DNA of 64,000 nucleotides, taken from assembly GCF_016802725.1 (NCBI RefSeq), contig NC_052668.1, forward strand, positions 4,942,501 to 5,006,500. Direction: 5' to 3'. The notes beneath the pieces were generated by a model. The model did not search any database, had not been told where the DNA came from, and saw nothing but the letters and a program-made list of their open reading frames with translations. Below, piece after piece: positions 1-9,640 of the stretch; position 1 is the first letter of the stretch; each line of letters begins with the position of its first letter. Source of the DNA: Solenopsis invicta. Taxonomy: Eukaryota; Arthropoda; Insecta; Hymenoptera; Formicidae. Made by a program: the position numbers and the translations under genes.

Positions 1-490
1 TCGGCGACGATCTCTCCCTGTGGGCCATCATTAGCCAGATGGTCCGCAGGGAGAGCGCTTGGGTCGCGGTCTCCTCCTTCTGCGAGCAAGTTATGCGGCA
101 GGAGGAGGAGGCCGAGACCATCAGAGAGAGGAGGCCGGGGGGACGTATGCCCCCCGGCGAGAATAACGACAGGGGCGGCGGGGACGGGGGCCATGACCCA
201 CCTTGGCTCCCCCCCCCCGACCGCCCCGAAGAAGAAGGCCTGCTCCCCGCCCCTCGGGCCGTAGTGGCCCGTCTGCCAAAAGACGGCGGGGGTGCGGACG
301 ATCAGTTGTCGTCGCCCCCTCCCTTCCCGCAATTAGGGAGGAGGAGGAGAGCGACGGCGGTGATGATGTAGAAAGGGGGCGACCCTCCTCCCCAGCGGCT
401 GCCGGCCCCGCCTTCGGGACGCGCAATCGCGGGAGGAGGGGGGCCCCTCGTAATAACAATGGTGAACCCGGCGAGGCAGACCCGACCTGA
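1..490 (+). pseudogene. ORF2 C-terminus of element A (partial, frameshifted)
   Basis: This is the tail of an R1-clade ORF2 polyprotein, downstream of the reverse transcriptase and CCHC finger. It begins in the conserved stretch 'ISQMVRRESAWVAVSSFCEQ' type sequence, also found at the end of ORF2 in elements D, F, E and G. An Arg/Pro/Gly-rich low-complexity tail follows, ending GEPGEADPT and a stop at 490. The first part and the last part are in different frames. The switch lies in the C-run near 210-220, so the copy is frameshifted or the run is unstable. The function of this basic tail is not known to me; nucleic-acid binding is only a guess. Confidence 0.75.
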
Positions 491-1015
491 CGGTCCGGGG
501 GGGACGACTCTGCGACGTAACGCGGAGCCGTACCCCCCCTCTGCCTCGCCGGGGAGGGGGGTAGAGGGAGGATTCTCCTTCTCCCCCCCCCAGGGTAGTC
601 AGGAGGACCGCGCCGCCGTCAGTGCGGCGCGAAGAGGCCCGGAGTTACGGCGGCGGCCGGATACCCCGGGCTTTACCCCCAAACCACCAGGAGAAGAGGC
701 GGGGATGGGCTGGTGTCCCCCTCCCCCGACCTAGGGCAGATCAGGCCCACGAGCCCTGCCGGGTGCGCCCACGTTAGGGCGCATCCGGCGTGACGAATCG
801 GCCAAGGCCGACCGGGTCCGGGGGGCTCCGGAAGTATGCTGCACGCGTTCCCGGAGCCCCCTAGCCATGGACCAGGGCAGGACACCCGTAGAGGTTTTAG
901 TGGGTATGTCCCCGTCGACACGTCGTCGGCGGGGATGAGCCCCACATAACCACCAGGCCTCCCCCGGGGCCTGGGGTATGCGGTAACGCATTTCCTCTCC
1001 GTTATAAAAAAAAAA
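1..1015 (+). mobile_element. R1-clade non-LTR retrotransposon A, 3' end
   Basis: The window opens inside a LINE. It holds the C-terminal part of ORF2, a GC-rich 3' UTR and a ten-base poly(A) tail at 1006-1015. The same 3' UTR recurs, more or less diverged, at 1763-2150 (inverted), 11094-11366 (inverted), 20840-21706, 37890-38702 and 48642-49185 (inverted), which marks A as one member of a multi-copy family. The 3' UTR has a strong stem at 821-861 (eleven paired bases), a short palindrome at 954-972 and GCGGTAACGC at 980-989 just before the tail. The bases after the tail are gag sequence of element B, so A inserted into B. Its 5' side is outside the window. No 28S rDNA flank is visible, so this is a dispersed relative of R1 rather than R1 in its rDNA site. 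Confidence 0.88.
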
Positions 1016-1460
1016 GGGTGGGGTGGTCAAGCTGCCGCGCAGTGTTGCTCCCCTCACGGGGACTGCAGTACCACAGGTGCCTGGCCTCTGGACACGTCCA
1101 GGCCAAATGCAGCAGCCGGGTTGACAGATCCGGCTGCTGCTACAAGTGCGGCGGCATTGGCCATCTGGCCAATGCCTGTAAGGAGAAGGCCGGCTGCCCG
1201 GTGTGCAAAGACGCGGGCAAGCCCGCTAAACATCGAATTGGTGCAAAGGGGTGCCTTGCAAACAAAGTGCAAAAAGCACCCCAGAGTACGGGAAACCGCA
1301 AGGAGGGAGGGTCGACCACAACGTCGACCCTACCCCAGACATCGGCCCCTGAAGTAGGGTCCCGCAAAGGGAGAGGACGGTTAGAAACGCCGACGCAGGA
1401 AACTGCGTTGAGAAGAAGGAGGTGGAGGAGCCTCGGGAGCAAGCCAACAATGCCCCGTAG
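1016..1460 (+). pseudogene. ORF1 (gag) C-terminal zinc-knuckle region of element B
   Basis: This is the nucleic-acid-binding end of an R1-clade gag. Three knuckles are visible: CHRC-type 'HRCLASGHVQAKC' (first Cys replaced by Tyr context, 'QYHRC'), CCYKCGGIGHLANAC, and CPVC...H...C. The reading frame starts without an ATG because element A interrupts it. The expected gag stop is TAG at 1458-1460, overlapping the ORF2 ATG at 1450. In this copy the zinc-knuckle frame runs straight into the ORF2 frame, giving one open frame from 1018 to 1923. A frameshift between about 1300 and 1440 has therefore fused gag and ORF2, which is a decay artefact rather than a real fusion protein. Confidence 0.8.
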
Positions 1461-4400
1461 GCTCCTCCAAGCCAACCTGACCCACGCCAGGGCTGCACAA
1501 GACATGCTTGTGCAGTGCCTGGCGGAGGTGGGTGGCGGGCTGGCCATCGTCGCCGATCCGTATAGGATCCCCGAGGACAACCACAACTGGATCGGAGACT
1601 CCTCGGGGAAGGTGACGATGGTCAGCCATCATGTGCTGGGCGCTCCGCCGATGATTCCCATATCGGCAGGTGAGGGCTTCGTGATGGTCGAGTATGGACC
1701 CATCGACTTCCTGGGATGTTATGTCCCCCCTAACTTAAGTAGGCAGCTTGACCACCCCACCCTTTTTTTTTTTTTTTTTAACGGAGAGGAAATGCGTTAC
1801 CGCATACCCCAGGCCCCGGGGGAGGCCTGGTGGTTATGTGGGGCTCTTCCCCGCCGACGACGTGTCGACAGGGACATACCCACTAGACACCTCTACGGGT
1901 GTCCTGCCCTGGTCCATGGCTAGGGGGCTCCGGGAACGCGTGCAGCATACTTCCAGAGCCCCCCGGACTCGGTCGGCCTTGACCGATTCGTCACGCCGGG
2001 TGCGCCCTAACGTGGGCGCACCCGGCAGGGCTCGTGGGCCTGATCTGCCCTAGGTCGGGGGAGGGGGACACCAGCCCACCCCCGCCTCTTCTCCTGGTGG
2101 TTTGGGGGTAAAGCCCGAAGTATCCGGCCGTCGCCGTAACTCCGGGCCTCGTACTGCGGGGGGAGTACGAGGCGACCCTGGATGGCATGGAGAGCGACAT
2201 ACTGAGTCGCTCTCTAAGGCCTGTCGTCGTGGGGGGAGACCTCAATGCCCATGCTGTGGCTAGGGGCTCCCCTCGCACAGACACCAGGAGCCGCTTTGCC
2301 CAGGAATTTGCGGCGAGACTCGGCCTGGTCCTCTTGAATCGGGGCCGGGTCAGCACCTTTGTGGGGGGCCGGGGGGAGTTCATCGTCAACGTGACGTGGG
2401 CTTCCTCCAACGCTTTTACCAGGGTCAGAGGATTGATAGTGGAGACCGGCTCCCTTGGAGAGACGTCCGGCCATAGACTTATCTCCATGGAGCTGGTCTC
2501 CACCCCTGCGGAGGTGCGAGAGCAACGCCGCCGCATCCGGGATTGTAAACAATCCCTCGACCCCGAAGCCTTTGAGGTTAGCCTCTTTGCCTTCACTTGG
2601 CCGGAGGGAGGGGCTGACCTCGGAGCCGAGGTGGAAGCGGAGCGCTTATGTGAGGCAATGACGCGCGCGTGCGACGCCTCCATGCCGCGCAGCAGACCAA
2701 TGGCGCGCTATGCCGCCTACTGGTGGTCCACGGAGCTCGCCGAACTAAGGCGAGCTACCGTGGCCGCCAGGCGGCCACACACGCGCGCCAAGCGGCGGGG
2801 CATGGAGGAAACGGTAAACAACGCTGCGGCGGTCCTCAGAGAGGCCAGGAAGGCCCTAAGAATCGCCATAGCGCGTGCAAAGGCCGCAGCCTGGGACGAA
2901 TTGCTCTCCGAACTGCACCGCGACCCATGGGGGAGGCCATATCAAATTGTGACGAAGAGGCTCCGCCCGTGGGCGCCTCCAGTCTCGGAGACGCCGGACT
3001 CCCAGTTCCTTGGTAAGGTGGTGGACACACTGTTCCCCACTAGGGGGGGGAGGGACATTCCGGACAAGACCGGCCTTTCCCCAGGATGGACCGAGGAGCT
3101 GGAGGTGTCCAGGCATAAAACGGTCGCGGCCTTTGCCCGCATTACAGGCAGGAAGGCAAAGGCTCCCGGGCCGGACGGAATACACGCCAAAGTCTGGGTC
3201 CGGGCGTCTCCGATTATTGGGGAGGCACTTCGTGTCTTGTACACGAAGTGCCTCCGGGAAGGCACTTTCCCCATGAAATAGAAGAGGGCCCGGCTTGTCC
3301 TCTTCAAAAAAGGGGGTAAACCAGCGGAAAGTCCCTCCGCGTATAGGCCCCTATGTATGCTGGATGATGCGGGTAAAATCTTTGAGCGCATTATCGCCAA
3401 CCGCATTATCCGGAATATGTCCCGGATCGGTCCCGATTTGTCTCTCGGACAATATAGGTTCCGAGAAGCGAGATCGACTGTCGACGCTACAAAACAGGTT
3501 CGATCCCTCTCGGAATCCATCACGGGGGACGGGGAGGTGGCGCTGGCGATATCCTTGGATATCGCCAATGCCTTTAATAGTATCCCATGGGGCGAGGTAG
3601 TGGCAGCGCTCAGCAACTATTTTCTCGTGCCGCCCTACCTCGTCGCCATCGTTCGGGACTATTTCCGGGACAGGGTGCTGGAGTTTCGAGATAACACCGG
3701 ACTCCAGCAGCGGAGGGACGTGTCATGCGGCGTTCCGCAGGGGTTCGTGTTGGGCCCCCTGTTGTGGAACGCCGTATATGACAAGGTGCTCCGTGTCGCC
3801 CTCCTCACTGGTTGCCACCTCGTCGGATACGCGGATGACACGTTCGTGCTGGCCAGGGGAGCCTCCTGGGGAGAAGCTGTGGCTTACGGCAACTGGGCCG
3901 TGAACTGTGTTGTCGGCTCCATCAAAGGCCTGGGCCTGAGGGTGGCCCCGGAAAAAACGGAGGCCGTCTTCTTTCACGACGACCCTGCCAGGGCACCGCC
4001 CCGGGTTTCGTCCGGGTGGATTGAACCCGAATCCAAGTGGGGGCAACCCTAAAGTATTTGGGGTTGCTACTGGACGGTCGCTAGGTCTTTGTCAAACATT
4101 TCAACAAACTGGCCCAGCGGTTGGGCTTGAGGACAAACGCCCTCTTGGGGTTGATGCTCAACTTCCGGGGTCCGAGGATCGGTGCAAGACTCGCGTTCGC
4201 CTACGCGGTGATGGTTGGGGCTCTATATGGAGCCCCAGTCTGGTTCCGCGAGGCATTGGCCAGCCGCCCCATACGCGAGACGTTGCACGCTGTGCAGCGG
4301 CGGCTGGGACGTAGAATTGTGCCCGCGTATTGCACCGCCCCTAGCGCGGCGACCATGGTCCTGGCTGGATTCCCCCCCGGCGGAATTTACGGCCGACGCT

Positions 4401-4495
4401 CTGGCCTGGTGCTACGCCAGAGCGAAGGCCGTCCGCCTGCAGGGGGGAGAGGTTACCCCCACGGTCGCCGCGCTATTACGGGAAAAGGTACGCCG
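1450..4495 (+). pseudogene. ORF2 (endonuclease-reverse transcriptase) of element B, broken
   Basis: This is the APE-type endonuclease and reverse transcriptase of an R1-clade LINE. Endonuclease motifs: RLLQANLTHARAAQ after the ATG, GGDLNAHA near 2236, and SGHRLISMEL near 2470. RT motifs: APGPDGIHAKVW near 3165, SLDIANAFNS near 3555, GVPQGFVLGPLLWN near 3730, catalytic YADD near 3828. Breaks: insertion of fragment C after codon 97; a TAG at 3279-3281 where relatives have Trp; a frameshift near 4010-4040; a TAG at 4081-4083 for Trp; another shift near 4370; then truncation. The frame is otherwise continuous from 2187 to 4052 apart from the 3279 stop, so decay is moderate. Confidence 0.88.
1742..2150 (-). 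mobile_element. Inverted LINE 3'-UTR fragment C inside element B
   Basis: This is the reverse complement of the element A 3' end: 17 T at 1763-1779, then the same 3' UTR as 634-1005 with only scattered differences. The fragment starts, at 1742-1762, with a reverse complement of the 21 bases that follow the poly(A) of element A at 1016-1036, and these are gag bases, not LINE 3' end. The copied unit is therefore 3' UTR + poly(A) + flanking gag. It splits the endonuclease of B. At the right edge a short palindrome (CCTCGTAC / GTACGAGG, 2146-2170) lies at the junction. Either a read-through transcript was re-inserted, or this is an inverted duplication of the neighbouring locus. Confidence 0.8.
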
Positions 4496-5198
4496 AACAG
4501 TGGGCAAAACGGTTCACTTTTTGGACAAAAATCGCTCGACAGTCTAATTGTTAACCGATTTTGATAAACTTTTTTGCAATCTTGAATGAATTTTTCTTTA
4601 TTCTGACTTGTGAACTTTTGAAAATTCAAAATGGCTGACATAATACATCTGTCTAAACTATTGAAATTCTCGGATAATGAATATATTTGCACCAAAAGAA
4701 TTATATATTTACTAAAAATTTTTCTTTGACTTTTTATTAATCATTTCTAGATAAACAATAAAAATATCAGGTTTCACAGCTTGATTTATAATAATATCAA
4801 TAGAAACTCAAATCTCATAGTACTCTTAATATTTAATAACTTAATATACTAATCAAGAATTCTTGCTTTAAAATATTATAACTACTTTATATGTATATTA
4901 TACAAGCATTATTTTTAAATATATTAAATTTTTTGCGGTACGACTGAATTTTGTTATATTGCTTTATTGTTTTAATAATTAATAATGCAATACTTAAGCC
5001 ATTCTAATGCGTATCAAGTTATCAGTCATTAAAAAGGGGTTTGTTTTTTTTACTTTTTCTTGTCTTCTTGTACATTTATGTAATTTTTTTGCTATAATTT
5101 TTGCTCCTTTATCTTTTTGCTTTTTTATTTAGACTTTTTTTTAACTCATTAATAGACTTTTAGCTTCAGCGGATAAATCTTTAGCTTTTTTTTCTTGT
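4496..5198. other. AT-rich spacer, possible left end of a Transib-type element
   Basis: There is an abrupt switch from GC-rich LINE sequence to AT-rich DNA at 4496. The junction reads CGCCG then AACAGTGGGC, one base away from the CACAGTGGGC expected of a Transib/RAG-type terminus after a GC-rich 5-bp target. No matching right-hand terminus was found. No ORF with recognisable content is present. It could simply be the untranslated 3' flank of the transposase relic on the - strand next to it. Confidence 0.35.
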
Positions 5199-6836
5199 TT
5201 AATTCTTATGTATTCTTATGTAATTCTTACTAATTAAAGGATCTGAAGAAACGAGAAGGTAGTGCATAATATTCTCATTAGTACATTTTTGCGATTTTAT
5301 TGTGCTATTTTGAGCTCGGGCTTTCGTGAAAATCTTATTATTTGCTTCTTGCGCCTCTTCTGAGAGACACCCAATTGGCAAACCTAAATATTGAATAATC
5401 TCACTACCGTGTAATAATACTTTATGCACAGATGGTGGCATTTTATACCACGGATACAACTGAACACAAAGTTCAGCAGTGTCTAAACAATATTTTTCAA
5501 ATCTTTGGCAATCTATTTCTTTTCCACACGCTAATACCGGCAAAATATTACCTAGTCGTATTATCAAATTTTTATTTAAGCCAATAATGTCAGCTACAAA
5601 TTCAGCTTCAGCAAAAAAGCAACGGGCAACATTTCCAGTATTCGCTGTTCCTGATCCTTGTTTTACAACGTCTACAATTAATGATAATTTGGATTTAAAA
5701 TTTTTTTGTATCATTTTCTTTCTTATAATTTTTAAAACTTTATTATCTCCCTTTGCGTATCCTTTTTGAAAATCTAATTTGTGCGAAATATGTAATAAAT
5801 ATTCCATGAAACGAATCCAACAATGTAACGTAGAAAGCCCGTACTTATAGTTATCTTTATTACATGAGAGACTTTTAACGTATTGTATATTATTTATATT
5901 TTTTGGACTCACGCCACAAATATTGCAACTTGTTGTAGATTTTTGACTTGTTAAAATATTGCATTTTTTACCATCAATCATTGTGCATTTTATATTGAAA
6001 CTTACATTAAATAATATATTTTCTATTCTGATATGTGATGGATCAAGTTTGTCGAATATGTCTGAATAAAATTTATATTCATTAATTGTATTGGTGTTAT
6101 TTTCTTTGATAAATTCGAACTTAATTGGTCGGCAAAAATTGATTGATGAAGGTCTTCCATTTTTCCAAATAATATTATTATCAGCCATGAACTGAATTGG
6201 AACAAAAGAAATTATAAACACGTTACCATCAAAAAAATTTTCTTTCTTAATTTTATTATTATCATCGTCAATATCAATTGAATGCTGATGCTGTTTTAAA
6301 TCATCAGTTCCTTCTGACCATTTTTGTCTAGTAATTTGTTGTCCAGAAGCACCATCCATACCCCACTTTCCATATAAAATTAATTCCTTATATCGCGTAT
6401 TTTATGAAGAATACTGTTGTTTAATGTTAAAAGTATTCTTTCAGTAGTATGATTTAGTAATGATTTAACATTAACACTTGCGCCTAAATCACTAAAATTT
6501 AAATCTGTTGGATAGCACATTTCTTTTGCACTTTTAATAACAGTATATGGAGGATATAGTTTGCTTCCATGTAGTTTTTTGTTATATGTTTGCAGCTTTT
6601 CATACTGAGTTTTTGTTAGTTCTAAGTCAAAATACATCGCTAAGATATCATTGGCATTAATATTATTTTCAACATTTTTATCATTTTTTGTCATATCCGA
6701 TTCGCCATTGATTTTGCAAGTACTCAGCAGCTTTAATATGTTCTTCAGCACTATATTTTGAAAGTAGATCTTTAATACGTCTCTTTTTCACTTTTTCTGA
6801 ACCTTCCTCGTAAGATAAACGTGGACGACCTCTTTA
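5199..6836 (-). pseudogene. RAG1/Transib-like DDE transposase, frameshifted
   Basis: Three pieces on the - strand line up in order. 6836 to about 6690 begins GRPRLSYEEGSEKVKKRR. 6751-6380 is a helical segment with KLHGSKLYPPYTVIKSAKE. 6359-5199 is the catalytic part. In the last piece GKWGMDGASGQ carries a likely first Asp (compare RAG1 D600). GRPSSINFCRPIKFEF and CTMIDGKK match the region leading to the second Asp (RAG1 D708), followed by CNICG, like the RAG1 C-x2-C. VHKVLLHGSEII and LPIGCLSEEAQEANNK match the RAG1 motif with the third acidic residue (E962). All three catalytic positions appear kept, but a stop and frameshift separate the N-terminal and catalytic pieces (near 6360-6380) and another lies near 6680. 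The family assignment rests on motif order recognised by eye. I infer a dead autonomous Transib-like copy. Confidence 0.72.
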
Positions 6837-7440
6837 TTTACTGCTTTATTTTTTCCTCTGGTACAGAAGTTTCTGATAAAAGAGCAGATGAAGGCTGTAA
6901 AATATTCCGAAATGTTTGATTTAAATCTGTATTAAACTTGACGACAAACTCTTTATTATTATATATTATATTATATATTATATATTAAAAATGTCGCATA
7001 CTTATTTTGGATCACTTCTCTGTTACGAGAAACAGTCTTCCATTTTTTATTATATATCGGAATAAACGTCTCACCTAACTTAATTTTTATATACTTGTAG
7101 AATATTTGAAAGGAAAGAATACAAGCATAAATGTAATTAAAATTTATTGTGTCTCACTCGCAGATCAGATCAAAACAAACTCAATTCTTTTTTTTTAGTT
7201 TTTCTTCGTTGCTAAACGACGCTTTCTAACGCCGTCTTCGCTTGCTCGAAGAGCGAGAATCATATCGACGGATAACTTCACACAACGCATTCAAGATAAT
7301 TATACAAATTAACCCTACAACTCGGCCATTCCTGAAAGGCATTCGTCCTCGAATGCTTACAATTCAGTTTTAGTTACAATTTTAGCGTTTAAATTTTCAC
7401 ATTTAGCATGTTTATTTCTAATTTAATTTCTATCGCTCTT
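6837..7440. other. AT-rich spacer, possible gypsy LTR start
   Basis: This stretch contains TA-rich low complexity (about 6955-6990). At 7319, read on the - strand, it contains TGTAGGGTTAATTTG preceded by the purine-rich GGAATGGCCGAG. That is the place and form expected for a polypurine tract and 3' LTR start downstream of the gypsy integrase (7441-9640, - strand). The LTR end was not identified, and no ORF of interest is present. The assignment is tentative. Confidence 0.3.
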
Positions 7441-8458
7441 TTAATTTTCGATTTCATTTTCGCTTGTCATAACATCAATATCATAATCGTCAGGTATCCA
7501 AAGTTTCATACAATCAGCTGCCGTCGACGTTTCGCGTGGACCTTCATGATCACCGATTTTTGATACCACGTATCTATCATTACGCATAATTTTAATTACG
7601 CGATACGGACCTAAAAATTTATTTTTAAATTTAATACCCGGACCTAACTGCGTTCTCTTAATCGCAACAAGATCTCCTTCTTTATATAATCGCGCTTCTT
7701 TTCTTTTTTTATTATAACTTTTTGCATTTTCCTGTTGAATTTTCGCGATTTTCTTTTTGGCTTCTCTACGAATAATATTACGTCCTTCTTCACACATCTT
7801 TATCCATTCATCTTCGATCATTTCCCGTATTTGTGGATCCTCTTTTAATCGCATATGAACTCCAAACATTAACTGAAATGGCGTTCGATCGGTACTTCGA
7901 CTCGGCGTTGCATTTAAATATCTCTGCGCGATTGTTAAAAACTTAAACCATTCATCTGTTTTCGGCGTAGATAATTTTGTTAAAAGTGGTATAAGCGTAC
8001 GGTTCACTCTCTCTACCTGCCCGTTTCCTCTAGGTATCCCTATCGAAGTAAGAATATGTTGAATTTTTTCGTCATTACAATATTCTTTAAAAGCGCCTGA
8101 AGTAAAAGCGGTGCCATGATCCGAAACAATTCTTCGCGGATTTCCGAACACCGTAGATTGTTTTCGTAACCGATCTATAACTTCAGCAGTGTCAGTCGAT
8201 CTAGTAGCATATAGCCAAATAAACTTACTAAATGCATCTATTACTACAAAAATATGCCGATAACTTTTTTTTGTACTGGGCATCGGGCCCAAATGATCTA
8301 CATGGTACGTATCCAACGGTCCATCTCCTTTATTAATCTCATGCAAGAACCCTTCTTGTCGACCATACTTCCGCTCGGCTAAAATACAATTTATACAACC
8401 CGCTATTATTTTTTCAATTTTCGGACGCATCTCTTTAAACCAATAATTTTTTCGTATA

Positions 8459-9387
8459 CGAGGTGTGTTCAAAAAGTATCGCGAATTTTGTGTTTTTTCA
8501 AAAATTATTTATTTATTCATGAATATCTATTTTGTCCCCTTCAAAGTAATCCCCATGAGATATTATACACTTGTGCCAACGGTTTTTCCAATCTTCGAAG
8601 CACTTCAAAAAATCATTTTTTTTTATCTTGTTCAGCTCCTCCTTCGATGCCGTCTTTATCTCGTCAAGCGTAGCGTAACGTCGTCCTTTCATGGGCCTCT
8701 TCAGTTTAGGGAACAAGAAAAAGTCACAGGGGGCCAGATCTGGGGAATACGGTGGCTGCGGCATCATTAGTGTGTTGTTTTTGGCCAAAAAGTCGCGCAC
8801 AAGCAACGATGTGTGAGCAGAGGCGTTTGGTACGAATTTCGCGGCGACCCGTCTCATGCCCAAATCATTGATAAAAATCGAATGGCACGAGCCAATCGAT
8901 ATGTTTAGGTCCTCAGCAACTTCTCTAACGGTGATTCGACGATTGGCCAATACCATTTTCTCCACTTCATTAATTTTTTCGTCTGTTGTTGAAGTGCTCG
9001 GGCGTCCGGCACGCTCTTCGTCGTTCACATCTTCTCGGCCTTCTGAGAACATTTTGTACCACCGATAAACGTTGCTTCGGTCCAAGGTAGCTTCTCCGTA
9101 TGCCACAGTCAACATTCGGAATGCATCCGCGCACTTAATTTCGTTTTTCACACAAAATTTGATACAGGTACTTTGATCCATTTTTTTGAATAGGTAAAAA
9201 TCGAAGACGATCCAAAACACGTGCAAGCAAAGCAGCTGTCAACAATTAAGTGAACATTCAAAATGGCCGAGCTTGTCGGCATAAGTGAGAGACATGAGTA
9301 CCAACATAACGCCACAAAAAGATCGAAATTCGAATATACGTAACCAGCGAAAATTTTAAATTCGCGATACTTTTTGAACACACCTCG
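8459..9387 (-). mobile_element. mariner element (internally deleted), TA target
   Basis: This is a 929-bp element with about 28-bp terminal inverted repeats, CGAGGTGTGTTCAAAAAGTA at the left and its complement at the right. A TA duplication flanks it (8457-8458 and 9388-9389). It inserted in the integrase zinc-finger coding sequence. Removing it restores a continuous reading frame, so the gypsy copy was probably intact there when hit. Full-length mariner elements are about 1.3 kb. The missing part is internal to the transposase gene. Confidence 0.92.
8513..9181 (-). pseudogene. mariner transposase, internal deletion
   Basis: The ATG at 9181 begins MDQSTCIKFCVKNEIKC, and the N-terminal helix-turn-helix DNA-binding region is complete. 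After RRVAAKFVP the frame jumps to ASAHTSLLVRDFLAKNN. About 110 residues are gone, carrying the first catalytic Asp and the DN of the second motif. The C-terminal YSPDLAPCDFFLFPKLK with the third Asp remains, up to the stop at 8513. The deletion is in frame, so a DNA-binding but catalytically dead protein of about 223 aa could still be encoded. The usual length is about 345 aa. I infer a non-autonomous copy, possibly mobilised in trans. Confidence 0.88.
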
Positions 9388-9640
9388 TAATTGCTTCTGT
9401 CTTACTAATACTAAAATGTCCCTGATCATGTGCTTGTCTAATTATCGTGTTTTGTAACATTTTTGGTACAATAAGTAATAAATCATCACCTTCATTTCGA
9501 TATAATAAATCATTCTTTAATATATAACCGTCGGTTTCATCTCGTGCTGCTAATGCTCTGATTCGCTGTAAATCTTTATCGCTATTTTGTGCCTTCTTAA
9601 ACCTAGCGATCAGACTGTCGTTACATTCATTTATAAGTAA

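Larger units (their letters stand above)
1016..4495 (+). mobile_element. R1-clade non-LTR retrotransposon B (truncated, interrupted)
   Basis: This is a second LINE copy in the same orientation as A. It starts inside gag (where A inserted), runs through the ORF1/ORF2 junction, endonuclease and reverse transcriptase, and stops at about 4495 within the post-RT region. There the sequence changes abruptly to AT-rich DNA. The C-terminal finger, 3' UTR and tail are missing. Within the endonuclease an inverted 3'-UTR fragment (C, 1742-2150) has been inserted. The cut at 4495 may be another insertion, because a CAGTGGGC motif like a Transib terminus starts right there, but no continuation of B was found further right. 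Confidence 0.85.
7441..9640 (-). pseudogene. Ty3/gypsy pol 3' part: spacer and integrase, split by mariner
   Basis: This is a retrotransposon integrase on the - strand. From the right, the segment 9640-9390 encodes the RNase H-integrase connector and the first half of an HHCC zinc domain (AHDQGH). After the mariner insertion the frame resumes with RKNYWFKEM and CINC, so the H...H...C...C finger is complete once the insertion is discounted. The DDE core follows: VDHLGPM (first Asp), VSDHGTAFTS (second Asp), NGQVERVNRT (Glu), then a chromatin-facing C-terminal domain with KFLGPYRVI. The stop is at 7441. Apart from the insertion, no stop is seen over about 420 codons. The 5' part of the element is cut at about 9640 where LINE F begins. 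The integrase would insert cDNA of its own element. Confidence 0.85.

Noticed and set aside
1018..1923. 301-codon frame joining zinc knuckles to the endonuclease start and running into an inverted 3' UTR
   Set aside because: A frameshift-created fusion of gag and ORF2 that ends in the inserted fragment C. Not a real protein.
7441..8472. Integrase frame starting at an ATG at 8472
   Set aside because: That ATG and the first codons lie in the mariner terminal repeat. The true coding sequence continues beyond the mariner at 9390.
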